Origin: Narthecium ossifragum
Lineage: Eukaryota; Streptophyta; Magnoliopsida; Dioscoreales; Nartheciaceae
DNA: 64,000 bases
Assembly (NCBI GenBank): GCA_963920575.1
Contig: OY986963.1
Location: forward strand, 1,216,896 to 1,280,895
Direction: 5' to 3'
Shown: positions 32,901 to 45,126 of the stretch, piece by piece
Layout of the letters: every line of letters starts with the position of its first letter
Position numbering within the stretch: the first letter of the stretch is position 1
Translations under genes and position numbers: made by a program
Notes under the pieces: model-generated
Seen by the model: only the letters and a program-made list of their open reading frames with translations
What the model was told of the DNA's origin: nothing
Database searches by the model: none

Positions 32901-35900
32901 TACCAATGTGTGGCTATAAGTTTTTACCAAGTTATGTCCTGATTGGAGGATTTCTGCATCAATCTATTTTCACCTAACTCTTGGCAATCAATAAATATCC
33001 ATAGCTTGATAGCTACGATGGATGATAAGTTGTTGAACCAGTTCAAAAGGGTCGAGTCTCTTCATATCTTGATTTCATGCTTCCAACAATTTGAGTATGA
33101 CCCAAACCTGACAATATAAATGTAGGGTTCATACACATGATGAATATTGAATTTAAGAAACGGACGATGATGAAAGCAGAATTCAAATCCGATATTTTTA
33201 TATGATATTATGATAAATTATCTTGAAAGTTAATTCTTTTAAAATTATAGTGAATTCATATAATTAAATTATGTCGCAATATAAGTCATACAATGCGTTA
33301 CACAAGTGTACATCCTTCATGTTCAGAGCTTAGATGCTTCCGAGGCCAAAGATACTTCACAGAGGGGAAGAGAACAGAGCCACATGTTTGAAATGATACT
33401 TATTTATCCTATTTAATGGGCTGGCTCCACCACAGCCATACCATTAGCCTAAACCCACTTCACGGGCCAACAGTGGCAACCAATCATTAATATAGCTCTT
33501 ATAATTAGGGATGGCAAAATTGACCACCCCGCTGGATAACCGACCCGATCCGCACCGATGGGGACATGCATGGTATAGATTTTTTACCCGTGGATACGGG
33601 TATGGTTTACAAATTTAAAATCCGTGCGGGTACGGGGCGGATTATGGTATTGGGTAATATCCGCCCCGCTATCCGCCCCGCTATCCGCCCCGCTATCCGC
33701 CCCGCCACTAAATGTTGGTTTGGTGGATTTTAAAGAGTCTATTTTTGTAATAATACTCTAATAAAGACTAATTGTTGATGAGTGTTTGGTGGATCTAGAT
33801 TTTAGAGACCGAATGTTGATGATAGTTTGGTGGATTTAGATTTAGATTTTAGAGGCTTAATGCTAATTGAATGGTTTTTTTAGGTTTTGCAGATAACCGC
33901 GGATTGCGGGTAATATCCGCGTACCCGCGGGGATGGTTATGGTCCGCGATCCCCATTATCCGCGCGGGGACGGGGCGGTTATGGTATGGGCGGAGGAGTG
34001 CGGGGACGGGTATGGTATTTCCAATATCCGCCCCGATCCGCCCCGTTGCCATCACTACTTATAGTGTTTGGATTTAACACCAGCAATAAACAACACATCG
34101 TGGGACGTAATTTAAAAAGAAAATAAGGTATTTTAGCAATTACACGTTACTATCATATGTGCTAAGGAAAATGGCGTAACCCAGTTACCGGTTGAGTCAG
34201 TTTCGAAGATGACGGTGGAGTTGTTGCAAAGTCGGATGATTTGACCGCATCATGTAGAATTAGTTCTATGTGAAATATGAGGAGCTGGGATATAATTTGA
34301 GAGCTTGGTTTTTATGTACATCCCTAGGCAAGACAATTGTAAGACGAATGGGGTTGCCCATTGATGTCACCGCTCGCAAGTGCCTCTATATTGGGCCTTG
34401 GAGGACGACATCACCGCCCTAGATAGTATCTTGTAGGTCTTGTTAGCCTTGGTGGCTCAACTCATCAAACAAAAAAAGCAATTACACGTTTCAAGAGTCA
34501 GGACCACTCTATTCTATTTTGACACACTAAGCCTGGTATGGGGTTAAGGGGCCCCTTATCCCCATTCCTATCCCAAATATAAAAAATAATCATTATTATT
34601 TTATCCATATTTCACCTATCACCTCTGCTTTTTTCTATCCTCATTCCACCTATCACCTCTGTTTTTTCCTATCCCCATTCTTAACCCTACATTTTCTAAC
34701 CCTATTCCCCCCTTAACCCCACTTTTTCTAACCCCATACCAAACGGATCCTTATATCTAAGCAAGTGACTGACTGTTAGGTACCACCCATTTCTATTCTA
34801 GATTTGTACAATAATTAGGCGATTAGATTTGAGAGTTTAGGAACCATGTCTGAATTAATCACAGATGTTTTGTTTAGTTTAGTTTGGAGGAACAAGGATA
34901 AACTTAGTAACTTGAAAGCTCACGTCTATCTAAATTAGTCCAGATTATCGGCTCAACTGTTTTTTTTTTTTAAGAGGATTAAAATAAGAAAAAATTTTCA
35001 AACAAGCTTATTTATTTTATCTTTTTTTTTTTATAGTTTTTAAGCTCCTGCAAAATAATTCATGATACGTAAATTCAGGGATATGGAATGACGGAGGCCG
35101 GCCCGGTTCTCTCGATGTGCCCGGCATTTGCCAAGATACCGTCTCCGGGCAAGTCCGGATCCTGCGGCATTGTGGTGAGGAATGCTGAAATGAAGGTCAT
35201 CGATCCAGAGACTGGATTCTCTGTCGGCCGGAATCAGCCCGGCGAGATTTGCATCAGGGGGCCTCAGATCATGAAAGGTATGATTCATACTTATACTTGC
35301 TTGCCATAAGAAAGCCCATGTATTAATGTATAGAAGAAGACCAGCCCATTATTATTTTTTACATGACGCTTGTCACTTCTCACCGCCACTACTTATGGGC
35401 CATGGTCTCCTCCAACAGGTTATCTGAACGATCCGGAGGCCACGTCCTCCACTGTCGACGTTGAAGGCTGGCTGCACACCGGCGATATCGGCTTTGTGGA
35501 CGACGACGACGAAGTATTCATCGTCGACAGAGTGAAGGAGCTCATCAAGTTCAAAGGCTTTCAGGTACACAACATATGTACTTCTCTCAAGAAAAACTCT
35601 ATATATTCGTCTCAACCTTCTTAGCAGTGATAACAGAGAAGTGGAATGCGTTGCAGGTGCCGCCGGCCGAGCTCGAATCGCTCCTCCTCGGCCACCCCTC
35701 CATCGCCGACGCTGCCGTAGTGCCGTAAGAAAACGCTAATCAATAACTCAGTATACATGCAGGTTGTTGTCACTGACCAGTCTGAAGGATCTCTATTTAA
35801 TTAATTTGTTGGCAGGCAAAAAGATGAAGCAGCTGGAGAAGTTCCGGTAGCGTTCGTCGTCCGAGCAAAAGATTCCGATCTCACAGAGGAAGCCGTGAAG

Positions 35901-36139
35901 GAGTTCATAGCCAAACAGGTAAGTCACCACCTACATAAGATGATGCAGTTATGCAGAGCATTAAACATATATAATTTAGGTATATTTGATTTCAGGTGGT
36001 GTTCTACAAAAGGCTGCAGAATGTCTATTTCATACATTCCATTCCCAAATCTCCTTCAGGAAAGATACTGAGGAAGGATCTAAGGGCAAAATTGAACACT
36101 TGTCAAGAGGAGGTCAAGTCTCTGAATCATGGAAATTGA
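29969..36139 (+). CDS. 4CL: 4-coumarate:CoA ligase
   Basis: Adenylates 4-coumarate and related cinnamates with ATP and transfers them to CoA, feeding lignin and flavonoid synthesis in the cytosol. Six exons join in phase: 29969-31033, 35079-35277, 35419-35564, 35657-35724, 35816-35918 and 35996-36139. They total 1725 nt, or 574 residues. Visible are the AMP-binding Box [12 protein letters not shown] (about residues 213-223), [19 protein letters not shown] right after the first splice, Box II GEICIRG, the hinge region [21 protein letters not shown] and the catalytic-lysine motif SPSGKILRK near the end. There is no peroxisomal SKL terminus. The start is the first in-frame ATG of exon 1. Intron 1 (31034-35078) is about 4 kb and holds a MULE, a hAT and a MITE. 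The gene converges on CSLD. Confidence 0.95.
31034..32057. other. 4CL intron 1, first part
   Basis: AT-rich intron sequence. No coding exon or clear transposon end was recognised. Confidence 0.4.
32067..32692. mobile_element. Non-autonomous Mutator-like element in 4CL intron 1
   Basis: Flanked by 9-bp direct repeats with one mismatch, TAGACTTTT (32058-32066) and TAGATTTTT (32693-32701). The inverted ends begin GGGTTATTTAC and remain alignable for about 130 bp (shared AAGTTTGATTTTACATATTT and CCTTGATTATT). Long inverted repeats plus a 9-bp duplication point to the Mutator superfamily. No transposase is present. Confidence 0.85.
33506..34057 (-). mobile_element. Non-autonomous hAT element, family A copy 2, in 4CL intron 1
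   Basis: Same family as 23149-23726 in reverse orientation. The target duplication is CTTATAAT (33498-33505) and CTTATAGT (34058-34065), 8 bp with one mismatch. The ends are TAGGGATGGCAA and, on the complement, TAGTGATGGCAA. It is the shortest copy, with fewer GGGGCGGATA and CCGCGGATAA units than the others. Confidence 0.95.
34531..34750. mobile_element. Small TIR element in 4CL intron 1
   Basis: Left end GGTATGGGGTTA and right end TAACCCCATACC are inverted copies. The interior repeats CACCTATCACCTCTG and CCCCATTC motifs. The right side also carries CCAAACGG, like other GTTTGG-type MITEs. No sure target duplication is seen. Confidence 0.65.
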
Positions 36140-36854
36140 TCTAGAATATAATTTGTTCTAAGGATGTCATTTTAGTAAGAATAGAAGGCATTGTTTCTAA
36201 GTGACAAGATAGCTGTCTTTTTTTGGGTTCCATTCTATTTGGTTTTGTTCCATATATCACATCAGTGAGACCATTGTTATCAATCTGACGAGTAAGCGAA
36301 GCAGATTGCAAATAAAGGATTAGTTAATGTGTGAAAACATGTGTTTCCCTTCATTTTCGTATTTACTTTTTGTATTTCTCAAAGCTTCCAAGCCCTTAAC
36401 CGGAAACCAAAATTGGGATGCAAACTTTTGTTGCTGTAACTAGAAACAATCTCTCTGATTCTGATTCTAGCTCTTGGGCTCAACTCATCAAAGAAAATAA
36501 TAATAAAGAAACAGTACTTACTTAGACAAGTAGATTGAATGTTGAATCAAAATTGCATAACTGTGCAATATTACATGAATCATGAATGATTCCCAACTGT
36601 CCATCTATAAATTACTGATACACAAGAGCACAACATGATCAATTACACCTTCCATCATATATGAAACTCTCTTTCCCTCTTCTCAACTGCAATCTAACGT
36701 TTGATCTAAATGGCTCCAGAACAGAAAAGAAGGGAACAAAAGAACATACTATAGAAGTCGAGTAAACCCCTATCCTTCAATAAGCAAGATTGTAAGATAT
36801 AAATTAACCCCCCTTGAAAAGAATCCGAGTCAGATAGCCAAGAACAGGTCTGAA
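36140..36854. other. Convergent intergenic region
   Basis: Holds the 3' untranslated regions of 4CL (plus) and CSLD (minus). No other gene is seen. Confidence 0.5.
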
Positions 36855-39800
36855 TTACGGGAAGGTAAACGAGCCTCCGATCTGAGAATTGTTAGATGGC
36901 GGATTAATGGCCACCCACAGAAGCGATATAGTGATGGAAATGAGCCCAGACCACACATACACTATGGTTGGCGTCCTCCCTCTCCTCCCCATCAGCCCCT
37001 TCGCAAAGGGATACAGGTGAGCCAAGACCCAGAAGCTGAAGAACACACCACCCAGCAGCTTGCTCCACTGTGGCACTGTACTGTATATCGTTCGGCTGAA
37101 TCCAACAGCAATGGCTATCAAGTTCACCATCATGATCGTGATTGGCGGGATCATCAGCGATGTCCACTTCACAATGTAGAGGTCCGCAAACTCATCGTCA
37201 ACGTCGTCTCCACCAGACTTGGAAGTAAGAGTGAAGGAGATCTCAACCCCGGCAACCACTTTTAACAACCCTTGAAGCACAGCAGCGAGGTGAGAACTAG
37301 TTCCTCCGATGAGCCAGAACTGCTCATTCCGCCACCACTCTTCGAGCTCGATCCCCGACCACTTGATCTCCAGCATAGCGAGCAAGCAAAGAGTGATGGA
37401 AATAATGAGAAGGTATGCAAGGAAGGTGACATTGAGCGTCTGCACGATGAACTGCCCTGAGAAGAGCGAAAGAGCAGGGAGGAAGCAGTATACGATGAGG
37501 AAGATTGACGTGAAAGGGTAAATGCCGACATTCAGGTAGGCAACTCTCTGCAGGAGCTTCATCTTTGGGCTGGCGAGGAGGGCATTGTTGCGCGAGAAGA
37601 AGATCTCGACGGAACCAGTAGCCCACCTTAGGACCTGGTGGAGCCTGTCGGTGAGGTTGATCGGAGCAGTGCCACGGAAGGCATCACGCTTGGTCACGCA
37701 GTAAACTGACTTCCATCCCCTGTTGTGCATGCGATAGCCAGTGACAACGTCCTCAGTGACTGATCCGTAGATCCATCCTACACGATCACCCCACTCGGTC
37801 TTATCTTCGTACCAGCACGAGATGACGCTGATTGCTTCAGCAACAGTGGATGCATCGAGCAGGTCGCGTGGAATAGTAAGGGCGCCAGGCGGACGGCCAT
37901 TCTTCACTGCAGGGTGGTCAGCAAGAGGCCGGCCCTGAAACTCGGCCACAGGTATCGAATCAATGAGAAAGCTTGAGTTTCCAAACCTCTTAGGGAAAGT
38001 GGAGAGGTTCATCTCCTCTTCGTCGCTGTCTGCCATGCGAAGAGCACGCGTTTCCTCAGAGGAGACAGTAGCAGTCACCTTACGCCTGCTCGGGAAACAG
38101 CAGCTGCAGCATCCAGGATGCTGTTCCTTGGAGCGCGGGGGATCAAAGCCATAGAGTGCAACACGGCGGAACAAGCAGCCGGTGCCCACATAGACCGGTC
38201 CCTGAAGACCATCAAGAGCACGCATGTTGCCATCAAAGAAGACAGTATTGTGGTTGGCGTACCGGTCAGATGGGTCAATGCCTTCGAACCGCTGAGGGAA
38301 CTGGACGTAACACAGGCGATCACCACCGCGATCCATCATGAAGCACATGCCCTCACGGAAGGCCTGGGAGTTGTAGACGTAGTGATCACAGTCAAGGTTG
38401 AGAATGAAGGGACCATTCGACATTATGGCTGAGGCACGAACAAGGGCGTTCATGGCGCCTGCCTTCTTGTTGTGATCATAGCCAGGGCGCTTCTCACGGG
38501 AAACATAGACCAGCATGGGCAAACGGATATCGGCTTCGCTGAAGTCTAGGGGACTATTTTCGTCATTGCTGCCATATAGTGGTTCATCACTCGGAGGCTT
38601 CAGCATCACCTGAAATGAAAACATAAAAGCACCTCATATTAGTTTGTTTCAACTTTTTCAAATACATAAAAAGACATGCAATTTGGTTGGTTTTAACAAA
38701 AATTTACTGATTCTCAGAGTAATGTTTCAATATGAACAATTTAATCGTGGACTGGTAATCATGAAATGAATGACAATATGGCAAAATATATCTATAATAC
38801 TCTGGTTTAAAAGGCCTAACCATCATCTCAATTCTCTTAGAACAGAACCAACAAAGAACAAAGCTTTTTTAGGATTGATTTCTATGCATCAATTAACATG
38901 CGATGTTTATGAGATGCCAAATTCTCACATCACGGAATTCTCTTCTACTGATGCAGATTGCCAGCAACTATACAGGGTTATCTAGATGCTATTGGTCCAG
39001 TGATTCAACCACCAAACAATAGAACAATAGCATTTAACATTTTAAGGACTAATCTTATGATCTGACAAAGGATTGGATATAGGTTGAGCAATGTTTGTTT
39101 ACCTTAAAGAGGTCAAGGGCAAATATATCAGCTAGTAGGAAGGCAATGTGCCAGCCTACATTCTTTTTATTGTCGCTGATGGCTTCTCTAAGCCCTACCA
39201 TGCATCACCAATATCGCCCAAAGATTCTTTATGCATTGAGATTTGACATATGATGGAAATGAGAGAAATATAAAGAGGATGGTCACAAAACTTTAAGAGA
39301 TCATACGGAAAAAGAAAACAATGATACCTGAATAATTCCGGCATGGTCACCTCTGGTATGCTCTGCCGAGGGGTTTATCCAGGTACCTGGCCAATGAGTA
39401 CCATCAGCCATCCAAGTTGCTTTAGGGATCTTCACAGGTTCCATTAACTCATCACCAGCATTCTCTCTCTGTAACTTCATTGCCTTGATCTCCTCACGAG
39501 CATGATAAGCATCCGAACGTCGACGAATAGAATCAGGTAAGCCATTGATGCGAACCTTAAACTCATCATAATCTCGCTTTAGTCGTCTCCGGTCCTTCAC
39601 AAAATCCGGACGGACCTTGTTCTTATAGGGATCCCTCTTCAAATTAAAATAGCTCTCTGGGTTTCTAGGCTCAATGTTATGTTTACGGCAGAAGGGTACC
39701 CATAAATCAGCAAAGCTGGCAGCTTCAGCCATTGCTTCAAAGGTCAAAAGGGCACCACCATCATCTGAGACGTAGCAAGAGAGCTTCTCAACTGGGTAGT

Positions 39801-41788
39801 CAGCGGCAAGAATAGAGAGAATGGTATTTGCAGTGACCAATGGAGGTTCTTTTTCTGGATCAGCGGTGGAAACAAAGAGGTCAATGCCTGGAAGATCAGA
39901 TTTCCCAGTGGGATTGCTTGGACTAGGTGTTTCAAACTTCTCTTTGAGAACTGCAAGGTCAGTGGCGCGGTTTACTGGGCAAAGCTTCGGGAGCTGATCG
40001 AGAAGCCAAGAAAAAGCAAACCAAAGCTCACAGACGACGGACATTCCCCATAGCCATATCGCATCCTCATTCTTGTGCTTGATTCTCCATGCAAGGAATA
40101 AGCCGAGGACAACCAGACGGATGAAGACAAGGAGCCTACAAGTATGTCATTGAGCCATCAACATTATGCAAAGAAGCATAAAAAATCATTCCAACAAAAG
40201 GTACAGAAATCAATCATCATCGAGATACTGGATAAAATGACATGTCCAATGCACTTCCACCAAAGGGAATATCGATACATGTATTCTCAGTTTATGCTAT
40301 GTAACTAGTATGTCTCAGTCAAGACAAGAAGTAACAGTAGTGATACATGAACCAGAAAACCAGACAAATGGAGGCAGATCTGTTTATGCTTTTTTTCTTA
40401 ATTTTCAACACAAAAAGAGATCTCTCATATCCTCATATCTACGTTATTTTCAGCAAATGTCTTCAATATTCAATAGGAGACATAACACCACTTTCATCGT
40501 ACAATTCTTTGAGAAAAATTGACAAGCTTAAAGATTGATAGAAACAACTTGAAGCTCATACGTAAATTGAAAGTGTTACATAAAAATTATGCCAATAGCA
40601 AATATCTTGAAGGCACTTCTGATTAAGATTCATACCAAGAAACAAATGAGGCCGATACGTTTCCGGAACAAAGGCTTATAAGTTCTACTCTGCCTACTAT
40701 GACAAGGTGGAATTGCTTATGCTGAAATACCCAGTAAGTGGTTTGCAAACAATGACTAGTAGTGAGGGATCTGGCTAACAGACCAACTGGGTCTGCGACA
40801 ACGACTATAGGTAGTAGAACAAGTATATCATGGAAGTCGAAACATAGAAATTCATGCAGTGAACAATAGCAGAAGATCCTTCCACCATATCATCATTGAT
40901 GAACAAAAAAAATCAAAGTTTTCACCTATATGGGCTCAAAATAGCTGCAGGGATCTTCAACTTGCGTGTGAGTGGCCTCCATGGCTTGCTCACCAGCTCC
41001 GCCGGCTGCCCGCTTGCTCCATTACCCCCATCCCCACCATTCTCCTTGGGCCATATTGCATTCCCATACCCGTAAGTCCCCTTCGTCTCAAAGAGCCATC
41101 GGTTATGATCAAAATCAGCTTGAGTCTGGCTCCTTGTCAGCTGCTTCGATGACTTAAGCATAGACAACCTCCTCTCCATCTTTGACGACCCCGGGGCTGG
41201 TGGTGGCGCTGGCAAAGACAGCGGCATCACCTCATCCATCTCTGTATTTTTGTACGGCTCTTGACAACCAGGACATTTCCCTTCGCTGTTCTTAACAGCA
41301 TCATTGAAACAATCGACGCAAATCTTGAAATCACACTCACATGGTAATATATCTTTTCCTCTTTGATCACTCATAACATTTGCATCGCACCCGGTGACTG
41401 CACAAGATGACCCCTTGGCGCCGGCCATCTGCGGGTGCTGCCGGCCGGCCTCATTGTCTATGACGCGATCCATAAGATGGGCACGAGTAACACTATTGAA
41501 TCCACCAGTGAATAGTGAATTCGATACGTATTGCTCCTCAACTCGAGCAGAGATGGAGGAGTCCACCACCGCTTCCATCGGTTGGTTGTCCGGAGTCGCA
41601 GGGATCTGAACATGGTAATCGGTGAACTTCCCACTGCCGAGCTCACTGTCCAAGTCTTCACGGGAGTAGCTAACATAGCGGCCAGATTGGGTACGGCGAG
41701 CGAAGGTGACCATGGGCGCCGGTGGCGGAGGCTGATCGGCGGATAAGCGGGCGGATCGGGAGCCTCGGAGATTGGGGTTTGTAGCCAT
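36855..41788 (-). CDS. CSLD: Cellulose synthase-like protein D (CSLD2/3-like)
   Basis: A processive family-2 glycosyltransferase of Golgi/plasma membrane. CSLDs make a beta-1,4-glycan needed in tip-growing cells and cell plates. Three exons join in phase: 40926-41788, 39328-40135 and 36855-38609. They sum to 1141 residues, the usual family length. The N-terminus has the CSLD motif [20 protein letters not shown] and a Cys-rich RING-like domain (about residues 129-175: [22 protein letters not shown]). Two membrane segments follow (about 289-335). The catalytic residues are [10 protein letters not shown] (Asp380), LNLDCDHY (DCD 630-632), SVTEDVVTG (TED 842-844) and QVLRW (882-886). Six C-terminal membrane helices end at GGSFTFP. 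The start ATANP-type context (MATNPNLRG) was preferred over an upstream in-frame ATG in the leader. Confidence 0.96.
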
Positions 41789-44321
41789 GATCACCACTCT
41801 CCTATATGCTTCTTGATCTGAAAATATCCCAAGAACAAGACTCTTAGACACCACGAAGAAAGAGAAAAAATGGAAAGATCTCAGATTGAGAAACTATTAA
41901 TCGGAGATTGAAAGCTTTACTTTTCAAGAACAATCAATCAAGAAACATATGAAAGGGTGGCATATTAGGAAAAACACCAAACTTTGGTTTCTCTGGATTT
42001 CTTTTTCGAATCACATCACGGTTGTCAATAGTCCCTAAAAGAACTTGACAGCGACCCCATTTTTCACAAAGTTCAGTAGAAATCGTCAGCAATGGCGAAA
42101 GTCTTGGGGGATCGCATCATTCAGGTTTAATAAAGGATTTGGTTCAACTCCTGTAATGCTACTCTAAAGATACAAAAAAATCCCGAGGGAAACATTGGCG
42201 TACTGGCATTCAGATCACTTTACAAAACAAAAGTTCTCCAGATACACAAAACCCATAACAAAAATCTCATCTTTTTCTTGAAACCCATGGGAGAACAGAT
42301 CAACCACTGCAAAACTTGGCGAAAACAAACCTTTGGCTTCTTGGGTTTTCTTGAAATCAGGAAGGGAGCACTAGAAACTCCCTATCAACACCAAATCACA
42401 GCCGGCCGTCCACATCGTGAGCAAGAAAAGCTCTAAAAATGGGCTCCCCTCCTCCTCAAGTCCTTGTCTTTGGTGTATGAAAATCTCTACAAGCAAGAGC
42501 CCAAGCAGATGGGATCCAACGGGAAACGATGCAGATGATAAAAGGGGCCAAGTAGTCTAAAAAGAACCCCAATAGTCCAACCTATTTTTAGCTATGATCC
42601 ACCCAAACCCATGCCTTTTTTAAACACAGCAGCAAAAATAAATAATCCAAAGCTCCTCTCAACTCCGTCGTCACTGTATTGTCTCGACTCGAGATCAGTC
42701 AGCAACTCTATCCTCTAAAAACAACGATCCCGGAGACAAAATACGGAGCATTAGAGCAAGGGAGGCGAAGAGAGAGAGAGGCGCGGATCGAGGGGATGAG
42801 CGCAGTCTATTATAGCAAGGCTGCCACGTGGCACCCTGTTGTCTGCCGACGTGGATGGTATGGGCTGGATGATTGCCTTGGGTTTCGACGCGGATTCCTC
42901 TAATAAGATGTCCTTCTTGCATGAAAGCCACTAGATTTAAGCTAAATTACAGAGACAGTGTGAATAGATCCTATCCCCGTCGATTAAGCGCCGGTTTTGG
43001 TGGGAATTACGCTTACGGATTTGCCCTTCGACATTCTTATTATTACGCAACGGTTCGGTTCGGGTCTGGCCCAATGGAATGGTTTGGGTCAGGTCGTTTT
43101 ACTCGATTAGGCCATATCCGAGTCAGCACTCTACACCTCGCATGAGGTCTTTACCAGTTCAACCAAGAATAAATTGGAGGAGTATTGCAGCTCATGCCAG
43201 CCAGTTTAAAGACTGCACGCGGTACAAGTCCATTCAAATCAATGAGTGCAACGTGACAAAAAGAGATGTCTGTGGTGTACTATTATTATCTGTTTGTATA
43301 CTAATTTGGGGGGCTGTATGCAAATATGCAATGATGCAACTAACCTTTTATCATATGGTGGGGTGCATGTCATCCGCGTTATTCGGTAACTTAAGGAAAG
43401 TTCCGGTTTATCAGATGGAGGATGGAATAAGTTTGGCTGGGTCGTGCACACGATCACGATGCTAACAGTAGTAGTAAATTATAGGATGCATCGGGGTGAC
43501 GGTGGCGGTGGAGGTGGGACCCAAGTGCACATGGCTCTCGGCGGTGTAGACTAGACGCGGCGGGGACGGTGGAGGCCAGAAGCCGGTAGTCGCGTGCATG
43601 CAAGCATCGGCGGAAAGGGAGACCACCATGCCCACTAAGTTCCCTCGTCTCGCCCTGTTTTTGCTTTTAACTTTCATACCCGCGTCTCTTATTACAGAGT
43701 TGTATTGTACTTTCTTTAGCCACGGGCCGCTCAACTCATCAAAAACAACAACAAAAAAGAAAGAAGAAGAGAGGGCTATATGTCCGCATAAGTAGATAGG
43801 TAGATATACTAGCTACAAGAATATTTCAACATGACACCATTGACATGAATGATATAATGGCCACGTTGGTCAGTGAACTGATATAATTGTCATAGCTGCA
43901 TTACTGCTCCCAGGTAGCAGTCAACACCAACTAATTCACAGGAATATAAATGTCCTGACAGCAAATTGAAATAGTTCATTCTATGTAGACATGGATTCAG
44001 ACCCCAACAACTCTGACTGGTATCTCAAACCATTGGTTGCCTTGACATTAATGCATGTATCACAAAGTATATAGCTTCAAACAAGTATCACAGCGGAAGT
44101 AGAGCTTGAGAAAAAGATTTCAAGGCGTACGGGCTACTTTGATTGCCCTTGCCAGGAAGATAATGCTGGAATGTGCAGAAAATGAAAGCAGAAAGAACTA
44201 ATTGTAAAACTGATCTTTTGCCTGAAAAAATGGCAAACACTGTTCAATTGGTTATTTGGTCACCCTCGCTTTAGCCCTGTCCTTATTGTAGTGCTCTCAT
44301 TGTATGAGGACGCTTGAAGTC
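41789..44321. other. CSLD upstream region and spacer
   Basis: CSLD promoter and leader (to about 42800, with GA-rich sequence at 42765-42785), then AT-rich spacer. No other gene, repeat or RNA was recognised. Confidence 0.45.
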
Positions 44322-44861
44322 CTATTTATCAGGTGCTGAGCCAACTTGCTGCCTGACCAGGCGAGTACATTCAGCAAATGTGCTCACTGCTTGAGCGCAT
44401 CTTAGGGGTTCTTCGGCATGTTCCTTATAGCATTCGACACAGGCCTGTTTCTGAGCTATGCAGGGCATGGGCTTCTGGTAGGGCAACTTGAACTCCTTGC
44501 CACGGAGGTCCTTCGCTCTCTGAGTAAGCTCCTGAACCATGTTGCCCTCCTGCTTCTCCAACTTCTCTAGGACCCTTTCACTCTCTTGTAAAACGGATCT
44601 GATAGCTTCCAGTTCAGCATTTGCTTGTGAGGGTGGAGGAGGAGGAGGCAAGAACATAGGCGGTTGAATGGGCCATCCACCAGTAGGTACAGTATTCTTT
44701 GGCATGGGTGGCTCAACTGGCTTCGTGGTGCTCTGAGGCTGATGAGACTCCCTGGAAATCTTTGGCTTGGGTTTCTTTGTTTTCTTTTTTGGCTTCTCAC
44801 CATCACTGGCGAGTCGGTTGACTAACTTGGAGCTTATCTGGATTGTGTATGAATCCCCCAT
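44322..44861 (-). CDS. CHCH-domain protein, possible MICOS MIC19/CHCHD3-like
   Basis: A 179-residue protein. It has a basic N-terminal stretch (GEKPKKKTKKPKPK), a Pro-rich segment (PPMFLPPPPPP), a coiled-coil-like helix (ELEAIRSVLQESERVLEKLE) and a C-terminal Cys domain. That domain reads CIAQKQACVECYKEHAEEPL, then RCAQAVSTFAEC, with spacing close to the twin CXnC helical hairpin of CHCH proteins of the mitochondrial intermembrane space. I start it at MGDSYT because the sequence just upstream reads as an intron acceptor (TTTTTACAG). Gly2 with Thr6 would permit N-myristoylation, as known for animal CHCHD3/MIC19. That resemblance makes a MICOS role plausible but not shown. The leader probably continues upstream across the region where the LINE is inserted. 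Confidence 0.75.
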   Translation of the reverse strand: MGDSYTIQISSKLVNRLASDGEKPKKKTKKPKPKISRESHQPQSTTKPVEPPMPKNTVPTGGWPIQPPMFLPPPPPPSQANAELEAIRSVLQESERVLEKLEKQEGNMVQELTQRAKDLRGKEFKLPYQKPMPCIAQKQACVECYKEHAEEPLRCAQAVSTFAECTRLVRQQVGSAPDK

Positions 44862-45126
44862 TTTAGCACTTAGCAGTCTGTAAAAACAATCCAAACATCA
44901 TATGAGTTGACAAAAACAAAACCTTTCCTTTAATCACGAGAGGCAAGCAAATAAAGGGTTCTGAATCTTCTGATTCAGATTAAGAGTACGGGAAAATCAA
45001 AGTACAATAACATAAGATTCTTCCAAGGATATCCTCTCCAGTACCATGAGGAAAGCATCAAGAGGCAAAAAATAGAAGGATATGATCTCATATTCCTTTC
45101 GAGGCATTGGACATACCAAGCCATTT

